The notes under the pieces: model-generated
The model's database searches: none
The model's input: the letters and a program-made list of their open reading frames with translations, nothing else
What the model was told of the DNA's origin: nothing
In this document: positions 46,065-59,456 of the stretch, one piece after another
How positions within the stretch are numbered: the stretch's first letter is position 1
Layout of the letters: each line of letters starts with the position of its first letter
Made by a program: the position numbers and the translations under genes
Origin: Mauremys mutica
Lineage: Eukaryota; Chordata; Testudines; Geoemydidae
Reading direction: 5' to 3'
Length of the DNA: 64,000 bases
Assembly (NCBI RefSeq): GCF_020497125.1
Contig: NC_059074.1
Coordinates: forward strand, 197,418,915 to 197,482,914

Positions 46065-49000
46065 ATTGCCCTAACCATGGGGATCTCTCCTGGACCTGAG
46101 AAAATTTCATTTACACTGACAATGTCTTGTCAAAAAAAAGTTTTACTAGCTCTATTTTAATGCCTAATTAACGCATCCCCAAATGAGTAAAAGGCACTTT
46201 GGTATAAACTACAGGACAAGTGAAATTCAATTTGAATTTTGTAGGTTACTGTGTTTCAGAGATAGCACGAGCCAAACAAGGTCGGAACAATCTTTGAAAA
46301 ATTAAATGACAGACATTTTAAAGTTCCCATTTCTTCAATTTTCCACGTTATTTTTCTTGACATTTTCCAGTAAGAGTAATGGATGAGATATGGTGTGGGA
46401 TATTTGAAGTGGATCAGTTTGGTGAAGAAAGAAGGGGAATTAAAAGTCAGGCTTATAAATAGGAATTTAGTTTCAATTTCAACAATGGAGGCTGCATAAT
46501 AAAGAAATGACTCCATGCCCCGTAACTACTTTTTAACTCTGGGTTGGACTGGCTTCTTTCTTCATTTGAATTTTGTAGAAATGCTGTAAATTATTTTCTG
46601 CACCTGAACAGCCTTTTATGAAACTAAACTAACAAAATCTTAAACTTAATTATAAACCCAGACTCTCAAACCTTCAGAGATGCACAGGAATTTTCAGGGA
46701 GACCAATGCTGAATTTGAAGTCATTGCTTCAAAAAGCAGAGGATCTTGTTGTTAGCATGGAATATAAACAGTTAAAGGCCTGTTTATGAAATAAATTAAA
46801 ATTTTTATTCCAAATTCAAATGAATTCTTTTGATGAGCATGCCCCTTTACTTAGTGACCTGACATGTGTTACCTAATCACTATTAATAATGAGCAATTTT
46901 CAGCAAGCCAAAATGGTCATTACATTCTCCATAATCTCCTAGTCCTGCAAGCCAAAGATAGCAGCATAATTAATATCCATGATAAATGGCTGAGAACTGC
47001 TGCTTTGTTTCCTTTTTCGGAATTAAAAAAAAAAGAAAAACTAGTGAAGAGAATCTGTGGAGCCCTTTAATACATAACCCCCTTTTTCTTTCTTGAACAC
47101 TCTCACTGAAGCCCAGCCTCTCAAGCATTGGAAATAATTGACTCTTTTCATTGTTTTACAAAATGAGAAATGAGTGCCCAGTCTTGCAGTGTTTTCATTG
47201 TACAGAGAAGACAATCCATGCACAAGAGATAAAAGGCCTATACATTCCCAGTTCACCACCATGCGGATGAAGAATAAAACCATAGAGTGATACATCTTTA
47301 TCAACAACTGCCAGTCACTAACTGTTTTGCCTTTGCAAATACGTTAGTGTGCATTTACTGAATTGTTCATCAAAGCATAATCCTCCTGGAAACATAACTG
47401 CTGACAAGTAGAAAGAGCTATCACAGAGCACTTTGGCAAACCTTCATTAAACTTGTTGCCTATTGTGGTTTTATTGTTCTTATAATTGCAATAATAAATA
47501 ATGTTTCATGACCTTCAGTGTTCATTGTTAGGATTCAAATTACCTCTGCAAACTGAATTCCAAAGAATAGTTTTGATCTTGTTTTCTGGATCCTTTTTTC
47601 TTAACATTAAAGTGTTTGTCATATGCCTTTCCAAGGATACCACTGAAGAAATTACCATAAATTTATTAATTCTATTTCTTTAGATTTAAATATACAAGCT
47701 CTAGGTACCCTGATGATAATAAATTTACAATCACAAAAATATCACCCAGCAGTTTAATACAATAAGAAAAACAAACATGCCAGTCAGTGGACAGCACATC
47801 TCAAAGCCGCATATGCTCATCCCACGCTATCCTAGAGCTCTCATGCCTTCAGTCCTCCCCAGATGCCTACTACATTTTATCAGACATTCTTCAGGGTCAT
47901 CCCATCTGTAGCTCCTCTGTTGAGACACATTTTTTTATTCACAAAACTGGTAAAATTACAATAAAAGAAACGTATTTATGAAATGCTAAATAAACAATGT
48001 CCATCAAAGATGCAAATGATGTAGCCAGCAGACAAGAGAGTGCCTGAGAGACACTTTTTTTTTTAAAGAAATCAACCTTCTATATTTTTCATTTTCATTT
48101 TGCAATAGCCACACAAGCAGATGTATACTAAAGCCCTTCCACATGCTTCTAAACTATTCAGCTAATCAGCTAGCCCTGGATGACTGAATTTTACTGCCCT
48201 GGAGACAGAATATAATCTGTGAGATTTACTGACAAATACTCTAGAGTCATCAGTCTCCTGCATGACTAGTACAATGTGCTATACCCTACTGACAGGGAAG
48301 GGTATTATATTATTCCTGTAAACTGGCTCAAGTTGAGTCCAAAGCACCATAATTAAAGTAATTGTGGAGATAAATCTTATTATCTTTAGGGAATCCATAA
48401 ATCACTAAAAGGCTAATTTAAACCAACAGGTGCACATGGCAACTGTTTCAATCTTTGTAAAGTTGAGCATAAAGGCCTTTCTGTAATGTTTATTTTGGTA
48501 TATCTGAGTCACCCAAACAGCCGCAATCACACAATCATTCATAAAAGTTTACCAGAATGATTTTCGAAGGAATTTTACTTCCCCCAAATTTTGTCCTGTC
48601 TGAAATTAGCATGACCTACTCATATTCCTATTCCCACGTGATGCTCCTTTTGCCAGGCTGAGTCAACAGCTGAATGAGGCTCACAGATGCCGGAAAGGGA
48701 GATAAAATATATTTAACAATGTGTCTGCTGTTTAAACTATAATATACTGGACTCAAAATCATTCTGGAAAGTGTTTTGGTGTTCTAACAAGAAACCAAAA
48801 ACATCTTAATATGTTAACCCGGAATACTTGCTAGTGTTGCTGAGATGCTAAAACACTTGCTTTTTAGAGTTTGTGTTGGGAAGGATGTCACCCTTAGCCA
48901 ACCTCAAGCCTTTAGACACAAAAATGTGTTTGAGGAATTTTCTGGGTTTTCAATACAGCAAATGTAATGGGGGTTGGGACATGAAATGACCCCCAACTTC

Positions 49001-49849
49001 TCTTATGATGTGTGGACATATGGAAGGAGTAAGGGAGGGAAAGCATAACAGAGGGGTGTCACACGTTGAGGGGGTGAATTCTTAGTACGGAGGATCTGGT
49101 GAATCTGTCTTTACCCTCCCTAACTTCTACAGAACAGTGCCCCCCTTTCTGGTGAAGGTGGAGCATGTCAAGTACTGCATCTGCTCTGCCAGGCCAGCTC
49201 CAGCTCTTCAGAACCTCTGTCAAACTGAAGAGCTTCCACAGAAGCCGGACAGGCCCCACCACTGGAGCTAAAAGCTTCTTTCCATCAGAAACCCTGGCCA
49301 CATATCCCCTACTGAGCCTAGATTTGTACCCTAGACTACTGCCATGCAGATTCCATACTACAGAGCATCCGGGGTGGTCATCTTCCCTGAGGGTCAACTG
49401 TGGTTTTATTCCTAACAGGAAACAAAAGAGCCATATTTACTAGGAGCAGACTCACTTTCATTTATCAAGTGTGCCATATTTCAGATGAACCAAACTCCTA
49501 ATTCTGGGGAGTAGGGAGAAGAAGACATCCCATACAAATGCCCTTTACTGTAGGGAAAGTGTACAGAGTTGGGAGCCAGGAGACCATGAATAAAACCCTA
49601 TGCACTTTCACTTCACAGCCATTCTTATTGGGCAATGCCTCATGATGCAGCCTTAGAATGCTGTCAGCCATTTTACAAAGAAGTTAACTGAGATGTTGCA
49701 CATAGTCAATTCTAGCAGAAGTAGGAATAGAACTTAGGTGGACCGTAGTCTCTCCCAAACGGCCTCTCAGAATGAATCTGCCAAATATAGATGCTATCTA
49801 TTCTAGACAACATGCAAAAATGTCAGTTCAGGGCAACTGCACCTGTATT
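46065..49849. other. Repeat-poor stretch, candidate conserved non-coding DNA
   Basis: No recognised repeat in 46140-49040. The sequence is rich in TAAT and ATTA words (46640-47000 and 48340-48420), which would suit homeodomain binding, but AT-rich DNA has these by chance. A weak MIR-like fragment may lie at 49555-49780. ORFs at 49059-49443 on both strands have no domain. Confidence 0.35.
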
Positions 49850-50640
49850 CACCCTCCGTGGTCCCTTGAGGGCACCCTCTCTAGGCTCCTAGCTCCTCAG
49901 TCATCACCTCTCTTGGTATATCTGTCTCCCTTCTGACTGGTGGTTTTCCAGGACACACTATTCCCTACCTACACTGTGATACCCCAGCAACACAGACTGC
50001 CTAGAAAGCCTTCTTTCCTAAGGTTCTGAACAGTGTAATTGCCACAAGTTACCACACAGCAAACACATCCATTCTTAAGGTAAATGAATTATAGAAAAAA
50101 TATTTTAAAATGTAACCTACATGCTACAAACTACAAAAAAAACTTTCGTCAAAGCTTACCAGAGGTCAGACCGACTCCAACCTCAGGTTCTGGTAGGTGT
50201 CAGTTCTTCAAAACCAACAAGAGGTTCTACCTGTGGTTACAAGTTCATAACTATCTCAGACTGAGAACCAGAATGACCATGAATAGTTCAAACTTTCCTT
50301 TATACAGCTTGGGCTTTTGTTCACATAACAGTGGATCAGTAGACAATGAACCGCTCCTCAGGGTGTAGTGTCAGGAGTAAGGGGTTTTGCATAACCAGAG
50401 GTGTGAAATTTGCATTCACCTTCCCTTAAGTGAACTTCCTGGGGAATATTTAACTCTTTTTGTTCCAAAAGTCCACTCTTGTCAGGCACATTGGTAACCA
50501 CAAGGTTTCACATTTCCTCTCTTGAGAGGTTACATACAATCCCAGCCCACAATACATAATAATATTAACTTAATATAATAGACCCCCAAAGATTCTTAAA
50601 CTTAATTCAATACACTCTTCTAAGGATATGGCAGTGCCGT
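49850..50640 (-). mobile_element. Possible LTR-type repeat, antisense
   Basis: Blocks such as 'aacacagactgcctagaaagcc', 'agtgtaattgccacaagttaccacacagcaa', 'acctacatgctacaaac' and 'tggtaaccacaaggtttcacatttcctctcttgagagg' match a long repeat that I remember from turtle assemblies in this order. The likely sense strand is minus. Ends and class are not visible. Confidence 0.42.
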
Positions 50641-53600
50641 ATCTACCACATAAACCTATGGGAAAATGTATCTTTGTCCACAGATAGGATAATAGTTTCT
50701 CCTGTAGCCCAAATGGGCTGGGATCTGAAGATCTTTACACATTTAAAAGCCAAATTTGGAAGAGGTATGAGGGAGGGAGTATCCCAAGTGAGGATCGGGG
50801 ATTTAAAAAAAATCATTTTATGATTTAAAAGGTATCACTATGGTTATGGTTTGTTTATGATTTTATTATTTTAAACCAGATTTTAATTAATAAAATAATG
50901 GGTAAAGTAAATGTGAGACTAGATTTGAGTATTAATGAAAACAGTCACATTTTGATATCTGTTTCACATGTGTTACATTGATGTTGCATCCACTTTTGAA
51001 GGTTAAATGAAATATCCTAAAGACATTGTCTTAAACCCAAGTTTATTTGACTTGAAGGAAAATGACAGGAATTAGAGCCAGCCAAGACACCAAGCTAGAC
51101 AACCAATTTCTTACATGCCACATCCTGCACAGCTTTGGTTTTAACTGATACGTGACCTGCTAGTCAACTAGCAGTCAAGTGTTGAATGTCATCACATCTC
51201 GCTGAAGTGACAAATGCTTAATAAGGATGGCTTCTGCAATGATCCTTCTTGTTGTGAAAACACATGAAAATCTCCCCTCAAGGTATATTAGTTAGTTTGG
51301 ATTGATTGATTTAGCAGGACAATAGAACAGCAAATCATGAAGGATAAAATAATTATCTTAATAGTGTCCACTATAGTGATAAACCATAACAGGCTGTGCA
51401 TGAGTAGGCTATTTATGTACACTTTGATTGGATTAAGGCTGTGTAAATTCAGCCACTCAGGAGTCACCAATAGCACACACTATACTGTGGTGTATGCCAG
51501 CCAACATTTCATTTAAAAACAAATCTTATAAAACAAATTTTATGGGAATTTATGTAATGATCCCTCCACCAGGAAAAGTAGTTCACAGTGGAAGGATGGC
51601 AGAAATGGAGGGGAAATGGTGCACAATCTTTTGTCTAATAGATTTGATCATTTTGTCTTCTGAACTAATGGGGACCCTTCTCAGAATTCCGTGACTCAGC
51701 TTTTTTCAGCCAGTGCCCAGCTCCTGTTGCTACTGCACTTTGTCACAAAGGCTCAATAACTATATCTTGGCTCCTATTGCCACAACAAAAAGAAAAGGAA
51801 AAAAAATCTGTAAGAATGTAGGGCAGCTAGGTGCATGGCCTGGGGGAGAGGAAAGAGGCAGTTAAAAATGTCACTCCCCTCTTCTATATAGTTCTTTTCT
51901 CCCTCTCCAATCTATTGCGTCCATCTAAACTTGGTCTCCAAGGCCAAAAACCTGAATAAGGAAACATAGCGGTGAGGCATTCACAGTGAAAAGCACTTAA
52001 GGCAGACCAACCATTTTTCTAGTGCTGCTGAGGGCTGAGGACACGCTGCAAGGAAAACAGTGGTTTCCTTTTGAAGTCCTGCCGCAGCAAGAGCAGTAAC
52101 AGTGTAACTTCAGGGGGAAACAACCAGTTCCTCTCTCCTCCCAGCTGCAGCGCTAGAAAAGCAGACGATGTAGCAAGGGATGCCGTAAGCTACCTAGGTC
52201 CATAGCTTGATCTTAGAGCCCAAGCTGCAGAAGGAGAGAGGAGGACACAGGGGTAGGAAAGGAGATTACAAATTTTGGTTGGCTTTGCAGATAAAACCTA
52301 AAATATTTTAAATTAGAAAATCAGTGAATCCATTACGGAAATTAGATTAAAGGGTGTTGGGAACGATACTAAAATCCATTCTTATTTTAAAAGTATTTAA
52401 CACAACATGTATAGGTATTTTTTATTCATCCCAGTTGTGGGAAATTGGTGCACAACCATGATGTAATCAAAAAGGACCAACCTGCCAGTCACAGCCTGGG
52501 TATGGTCAATAAGGGCAGGATTCTGCAGTCATCTGCATCACCGTAAATCTGTACGAACTCTACAGACTTTCCGATTTCCAGTGGTGGAAATGATAGCAGA
52601 ATCTGTGCGACAGTGTCAATATCCATACTCTAATATACTACATTCCACGTATCGCACAAAGAAAAGCAGTGACTATTGCACCATTTTGTCCTTGCATCTA
52701 TTTAAAGTACCTTTGTCATAACATATTTGTACATATTTTAAATATAATCAGATAAATTTGCAGTAAAAGTAAATACTTGATTTAGTGAATTTATTCAGCT
52801 GTGCCTATGCTCCAAATTTGGATGCAGTGTTGGAGTATGTTCTGATCCAGAGTATTAGTTTGGCCTATGAGGATAGGCATCAGCTACAATGGTGAGATAT
52901 GGATCCAGGTTTAATTATTATAATGGTGGTTGGCCATCCAGTGACAGAGGCAAACATAAAATTCAGAACCTACTAGCACCCTGCCTATGTTTATTCAAAC
53001 AAACATCATTTGGGGGAAACTCCTCACACCTTCATTTTTTAAATCCTCCTCACACAAAAGGGGCTCTGTTGAGTTAAAAAAAAAAGTAGTTTAGTTCCCA
53101 TAATTTTAGTGTGAAATAAAACAAAACTAAGCTGGCCAAAAATGTTCATGAAACAACAGTCACACATTTTGCCCAGACCTAATCTTGTGAGCATCAGAGA
53201 TTAGTTGCTTCGAATACGTGGTTTCAAGGATCTGATCTTGAAAGCTGCTCCACTTGCCCAGCCAGAGCCCCGGTGAGGTCACTAGTGCTTCGATCAGGGG
53301 CAGTGATCTGTCCACAAGCAGCAGCTTGCAGTTTTGTTACACTGGGAATCTGAAGTACACTTTTAAGCGGTCACTTAGGACAGGTTCTCTGTTGGTACTT
53401 CAGGTTGTCACAGTAAAACATTGCGTTTTCGTGTTCTATCCTGGAAAGCTAATCACTGTTAGTGATAGTCTCTCTATATCTATTGAGGTATTTAAATCAC
53501 ACTTATTAATTTGAGATCCTCATGTCTGCGCCACAGCCATAGCATTTGTATTGCCTTGACACTGTAAAAACCGAATTGACACATTTTGTTTAAGATAAAC

Positions 53601-54482
53601 AAATAGACCTGCTATGTCACATGATTTTATGATAACTTCCACTTCCATTTTCATTTAAATTCAGTTAAAACCCTTTGGTTTTAAACAACCCTTGAGAAAT
53701 CCTTAAGATAAAAACATTTAAAATAATGGATAATCTGTTTTGGTTCACACTGACATATAATATATGCCATCTTTGCTTGCTTTGGAAAGAGTGTAACACA
53801 AAATCCATTACCCCCCAGCCTTTTTGTTAATCATCACTAATCAGCTGTTGCTTCACAAATCAAATTTCCAGTCCTTGTAGGCATGCAGTGTAATGCTAAT
53901 ATACGGCAACAGAATGTTGATAATAGACTATTGGGTACCACTAGCTGCCCCATTAGTGATATCCAGCTGTCCAGATTCATGCATGAGCAAGAAAAGTTTA
54001 AGAAGTTAAGATGAAAAGCAGTTAGATGCCTGTGATTCAAACAAGGACAATACACAGATAATTAGTGTGCGGCAAACTGTCTTTTCTAAACAGGATTACT
54101 TTTAAAGTAAAATAACTTGTATTTCATTCAGCCCCATTTGTGCAGTATATTTTTCAACTAAAATATTCTGATGCCATAAGAGAAGGCAGGTTACTATATT
54201 TTCCATCTCCATAAGGATAAAAGTGAGATTAAATTACTTCAAAGAAAATACAAACCGTATATGTCTAGTTTATGGAAATGGAGTCCCATCAGATGGATTA
54301 TTATAATTGGATTATTACAGAAGCTAGTTAATAAGTAACAAAATAATTGGTTTTCTCTGCTATGAAGGATGACATATTTTCTTGTCCTAAATGGCACATA
54401 GTGAGTGTAATAAGTATTGTGACTCAACTAATCAATCCAGCTTCTATAATCCAAATACTGAACCCGACCACAGCACCAAAGG
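50641..54482. other. Unannotated stretch
   Basis: Nearly 4 kb with no recognised family. Only short homopolymer tracts (near 50810, 51785 and 53077) stand out. ORFs are below 90 codons and without domains. Confidence 0.4.
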
Positions 54483-54712
54483 GAGAATGATCCAGTGGTT
54501 ATGGAGCTAGTTGAACAATCAGGAGACCCAAGTTCAATTCCCTGCTCTGACACAGACTTCCTGTGTGACTTTGGGCAAGTTACTTAGTCTCTCTGTGCCT
54601 CAGTTCACCATCTGTACAATGGAGATAACAGCACTTCCTTACCTCATAGGGGTGTTGTGAGGATATATATGTTAAAGATTGGGAGATGCTGTGGTAATTG
54701 GAGACTGCCTAA
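54483..54712 (+). mobile_element. MIR-type CORE-SINE, well preserved
   Basis: Colinear with a full MIR: tRNA-like head ('atccagtggttatggagctag', 'gagacccaagttcaattccctgctctgacacagac'), the CORE ('tgtgtgactttgggcaagttacttagtctctctgtgcctcagtt') and the tail ('tgtacaatggagataacagcacttccttacctcataggggtgttgtgagg'). It has the lowest divergence of the MIR copies in the window. Confidence 0.92.
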
Positions 54713-54713
54713 G

Positions 54714-54870
54714 GGCTTGTCTAGACAAACAATTTGAGGCAAGCTAGGGTGAAAATCTCCCTTGCACCAGTCTGCTGTGCACTAATTGTCTACGTGGACC
54801 CTACTACTATGCACTAAAAGCTCCCTAGTGTGCATTGATCTACTTCCATATCAAATGCACTAAGTAAATC
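54714..54870. mobile_element. Foldback MITE fragment with 'ggcttgtctagac' end
   Basis: 'ggcttgtctagacaaac', 'gcaagctagggtgaaaatct', 'ctgtgcactaattgtctacgtggaccctactactatgcactaaaag' resemble a turtle foldback element. The right end is not identifiable. It adjoins the MIR directly. Confidence 0.5.
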
Positions 54871-54929
54871 CATGTATTCATGTCTGAATATTGGTGACAT
54901 AGTAAATTTTTTGGAAGTCTTCATGATCC

Positions 54930-55845
54930 ATCACTAACTTTGAGCACTCAGCAGCTGACCTTCAAGTGATCTGCCACATGCCATCCTCCATCCATCTCTT
55001 GCTGGTTGTCCCCTACTACGATGACCCTGACCATTCCTTCCATAATAACTTTCTCGTTGTTATTTCCATCTCTACACCTAATGTGACCACAATACATACA
55101 TTTGAGTCTGTTGATTTCTGACAGCAGGATCTGCTTCTTTCCAATAATATTTCTAGCATAGGTATTCTTTTTTCCCCCCATTCAACAGATAAGTAAGAAT
55201 CATTGCCAGCACCACATTTCAAAAGCTTCAGGTTTTGTTTTTTTTCTTGCCAGCAGCATTAACTTCAATTCACAACCATATATCTCTAAGGAAACGTTAG
55301 GCTTTTCTTCAGTTGCACCTTTGCACATTTTGAGGAGCTATGGTTTTCCCGTATTTTCTTAAGGGAGGCCATAGCTGAGCAAGCTATCCCTAATCCTCTT
55401 CTGATTTCTTTGGAACAGCCTCCTGGGGTTGGACATATATGATCTCACATAACTATATTCATCTACGGCTCTACAACTTGTCCATTAATCATGGTATCTG
55501 CTTGACTCCTGTTTTTGTTAGTCCTGACAACTTACATACATTTTGTTTTCGTCACATTCCAGAAAAGTCCATGTTCCTCACTAACTGTTTTTACAGGCTC
55601 CAATGTTTGTTGCATTACATCATTGTTTGTAGTAAAGACTGTGTGTCATCAGTATATCTGAGGTTGGTTGAGCGGTGTCTGCCAATGGAAATCCCAGCTC
55701 CTTCCACTTTGTCAAAACTTTCCAAGGCTGCCTCACAATGAATTCTGCATATATGATAAAGAGGCTTGGAGACAAAATATACCTTTGTCTCATACCCTGC
55801 CCTGTGGAAAACCATTGCTATTCACACCGTGGTGTATTATTGGAA
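54930..55845 (-). pseudogene. RTE-like LINE reverse transcriptase, degraded
   Basis: The minus strand holds the last third of a LINE ORF2. Near 55645-55659 the frame encodes NLRYTDD, the YxDD box of reverse transcriptase with threonine at the variable position, preceded by GISIGRH. Further on (about 55360-55400) comes CSKEIRRGLGI and ASLKKI, and at the C-terminus (about 55070-55110) CGHIRCRDGNNNEKVIMEGMV. This order (YxDD, CSxEIKRR, GHIxRRDG, EKxIMxGM) is that of RTE/BovB-type and related LINEs and differs from CR1. Several frameshifts and stops separate the blocks, so it is not functional. The clade (RTE rather than R4/Dong) is my best reading. Confidence 0.75.
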
Positions 55846-57099
55846 TTAAAAGTGCCCTAAAGAACTTATAGTGCACAGCAGAAGGGACCACACAGTGTGT
55901 GGCAGGTTAGTGTGAGGTAGATTTACACCCTAGGTTGCTGTGAACTAACTGTTCATCTAAACAAGCTCCTAGACATATAGAATGATATTTCATAGAAAAA
56001 ATCAACTATATCTGAGAAGAATTATCTGGATTCCACATATTCTCAGCTATAGCAGAATCAGAGTTTTCACTAACTCAGCCTTATCAGTATTCTTATGGTC
56101 TTAAGCAGAAGCTGCTTGTGTTCTTCGTCGATTTTAAAACAAGGATTTGAAAGCTCATGCGTAGGTGATTTCTAAATGATTCATATCTAATAAGAAGTGG
56201 TTTCCTGAACACACATGAAAGAACAGAAAAATATGAGCATTCAGACTGAACATGTTACATGATACATCCTGCCTGTTTATTATCAGCTACAGTTATTTCA
56301 TTTGTATTCTCTTCCTAAGGAACAAATCAGTGTAAAAAGGCACAAAAAAAACAAAAAAACCCAACCTTCACTTCCCCTGAAACAACCACGGACATCTGAG
56401 GGTTTATATTTCTCTATTATATGCAATATGTGGTTAAACCAGTCTTAATTACTTAATGACTGTGGCCAAACCTTATTTAAAGTTGAAAAACATTCAGTTG
56501 TTCGGTTCCTACCACTTACTCCTGCTTAAGTTTCTCATGTCTCTGCAATTACTGCCCTATGACCACAATCGGAAGTGAGAATATTCACAGACACAAGAAG
56601 AGCTCCCTTTGTTGTATTTCTGAAAATAGGAAGTCCCACAAACTTCATGAGACAGTGCCACTTCTTCTTAGATTTCCGAACCTAGTCGGAGAAGGAAGAG
56701 GTCAAAATATATTTAAATAACCATCAAACCAAAGTGCCAAATGTTGAAGTTAGGACATTGGCGTGAAAAGCAAAATCTCTTGACTTCAGGGAAGCAGAAT
56801 AGGCTGGTGAACTACAAACAGACACAGAGACAGCAGTAAAAGCTTCCACTCACCACCTTGATATCAGCAGTAATACAGATCCTGTCCCTGTCTACTATTT
56901 AATTTTACATGGGCCAAACAGCTATTATATGCCAAAACTTCCAGTCACTAACGAAATGGTCTGAATTTTAATCAGTGACCTGGAGGAGAAAGGTTCAATA
57001 CCCCATTACCGATCCCAGTTTTAGGCCTCCCATCCTCTTACAAAGCTTGACACTCCTTCATTCAATCTTTCTCTAGTTCTGACTATAAAAGTGACGAGA
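55846..57099. other. Unannotated stretch
   Basis: Nothing recognised. Confidence 0.4.
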
Positions 57100-57278
57100 C
57101 GTTCATTAGCTCAGTGGTTTGAGTATTGGCCTGCTAAACCCAGGACTGTGAGTTCAATCCTTGAAGGGGCCACTTAGGGATCTGGAACAAAAATCAGTAT
57201 TTGGTCCTGCTAGTGAAGGTGGGGGGCTGGATTCAATGACCTTTCAAGGTCCCTTCCAGTTCTAGGAGATAGATATAG
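57100..57278 (+). mobile_element. Cry-type (tortoise) tRNA-derived SINE, diverged
   Basis: A box in 'cattagctcagtggtttgag' (about 57104-57123), 'ttggcctgctaaacccagg' next, B box in 'gagttcaatcc' (about 57150-57160), then 'gaaggggccacttaggg' and the CR1-like tail 'tggattcaatgacctttcaaggtcccttccagttctaggag'. It shares its head with the copy at 34152 but has a different tail subtype, so two subfamilies are present. Confidence 0.9.
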
Positions 57279-58205
57279 CTCCAATTATTATTATATATAA
57301 TAGGTTTTGGAGAAAAACAATAATTAGCATACCTCGGTTGCACATATATTTGGTTGATTTCTTAAACTAATTGTCAAATTTGTTATTCTGATTTGTGATG
57401 AAGAGACAGGATGAAATCCATAAGTACATGGATTTGTGTCATTTAGTCTTTCGAATTTTAAAACATCCGGAAGGCTCAGTGTATTGCCCTATTCCTACAG
57501 AAGCTTACACTCTATCCCCACAGAGATAATTTTTTAGGAGCTTTATGCTATCATTTCTGAGACCAAACCTCTCTAAATATTGTAGTTAATTCTCATCCAC
57601 ATTCAGGTTTAAGATAGGAGCCTGCTCAATACTTTATTTCTTCCAAGAAGCTTTAAGGACATTCTGAACAGTCCCTGACAAAATGTATGGCCATACAATA
57701 TTATGCCAATTAACTACAGTCAATCAGCTGCTAATACTATGTCTTCATTATTAATGGAAAGCACTGTCCTGCAGTAACATGCCAGAAGAGTAACCAAAAA
57801 AAGAAAACGGATCCAGTTTACCCAGTTTTACTTGCACTGTATTTCCTAACATTTCCCTATCAAATATACGACTTTGCCTGCAGTTTAAGTTCACGATCAA
57901 ATATGACCTCTCTACACATACGCTTAACACATACTTGCATTTTGATGGAACTTCATAAATTATGCACCTTATATCACTTTATGTTTTATGTGCATTCATT
58001 AACTACAGTGCACCTCTTCAGCTAAACCTTTCCAAAGCATTTAGTACAAAATATTCTGAAAAAAAAGAAACACCTTCAAATTACTATACTACCTGGGATT
58101 ATTTGCATGGCTGATAATTAAATTATCTCAAATAGGGGATGATTGGTTTTGGAGATTAGGAATGAGATATAGGGTTTTTGCTTCTAGATCATTAGCCCAG
58201 TTCAG
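57279..58205. other. Unannotated stretch
   Basis: Nothing recognised. Confidence 0.4.
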
Positions 58206-58207
58206 TA

Positions 58208-58599
58208 CAGTAGAACCTCAGAGTTACAAACTGACTGGTCAACCACATACCTCATTTGGAACCGGAAGTACGCAATCAGGTAGCAGAGACCAAAAAAAAA
58301 AAAGCAAATACTGTACAGCAGAGTACCGTGTTAAGCATAAACTACTAAAAAAATTAAGGGAAAGTTTAAAAAAACATTTGACAAGGTAAGGAAACTGTTT
58401 CGGTGCTTGTTTTATTTAAATTAGGATGGTTAAAAGCAGCACTTTTTCTTCTCCATAATAAAGTTTTTCAAAGCTGCATTAAGTCAATGTTCAGTTGTAA
58501 ACTTTTGAAAGAACCATAATGGTTTGTTCCGAGTCACAAACATTTAGAATTATGAACAACCTCCATTCCCAAGGTTTTCGTAACTCTGAGGTTCTACTG
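58208..58599. mobile_element. pogo/Tigger-like MITE, perfect 20-bp ends
   Basis: Both ends read CAGTAGAACCTCAGAGTTAC inward with no mismatch over 20 bases, and TA flanks both sides (58206-58207 and 58600-58601). A second inverted layer lies inside ('aactgactggtcaaccacat' on the left, and 'tgttccgagtcacaaac' with 'aattatgaacaacc' on the right). The 392-bp body contains A-rich tracts and no transposase. An open frame of 75 codons (58162-58389) crosses the left end by chance. Confidence 0.93.
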
Positions 58600-58601
58600 T
58601 A

Positions 58602-59278
58602 GTGTCTGAAAGCTGTTAACAGCTGCTGATGTTTGGTGGTCTACGTGAAATGAGTTGATTGTCTCAATCCAGATCCAAGGGGACAAGTGTCAGAATCAGA
58701 AAAAACACCCCAGAAACTGGTATAAACTGAGACCTTTGTTGGCAGTGTCAGCGGTACTGGCAAGGATTGAATGGGTTTAGAAACTGCACCATTCTCTCTG
58801 CACAGAGGCTGACCTTCCTGACCAGAGTTGAGAGACGCTGGCACCTCTCAGCCCATGCTTTACAGTACTTCTTCTGTGGTAACACAGAGAACGTCAGTAC
58901 CTAGAGCTGTCAGTGCAGCTCCTTGCAAAAGCTCCCTTTCTCACACAGTCTTTTTTTTTAAAACATATCCTGCAAGTTCACACTTGAACGAATGACTGAA
59001 GTTTCAGTTGTCAAAGAAGCGTGTAGGAAACAATTATACATCGCTAAGTGGCGAGACAATCCACGTTATAGATTGGGGACAGCACATTACCTGATAGCAT
59101 TTAATGTCCAATTTTGTTTAAATAAAAGTTGTCTAGGCTTATAGGTATCACTACAGCAAGTCAAATCAAATCAGGCAGACAAATATCAAGTTCTCTCAGT
59201 CCTTTCAAAGAGATTTGGTTGATCCCTTCAGCAAGGTCAAAGTCTGAAACCAACTGAAACAAGACATCCTGTCAGGAT
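58602..59278. other. Unannotated stretch
   Basis: Nothing recognised. Confidence 0.4.
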
Positions 59279-59456
59279 AATAAAACCACATCCGTGAAAG
59301 GCGGTAGCTACGTTGGGGGGAGCAGGTCTCCCAGTGACATAGCGCTGTCCACTCTAGCGCTTAGGTCGGTGTAACTTATGTCATTTGGGAGTGGCTCATT
59401 CACACTGCTGAGTGACACAAGTTATACTGACATTACCTGCAGTGTAGACACACCCA
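59279..59456. mobile_element. Foldback MITE fragment ('agtgtagacacaccc' end)
   Basis: Contains 'ggcggtagctacg', 'gcaggtctcccagtgacatagcgctgtccactctagcgc', 'ggtcggtgtaacttatgtcatt' and 'agtgtagacacaccc'. It is the same family as 34621-34902 but a different portion. The left end is missing. Confidence 0.62.

Noticed and set aside
55439..55741. Plus-strand ORF of 100 codons
   Set aside because: It is antisense to the RTE-like reverse transcriptase on the minus strand.
57100..57165. Possible tRNA gene
   Set aside because: Same reason: Cry-type SINE head with a CR1-like tail.
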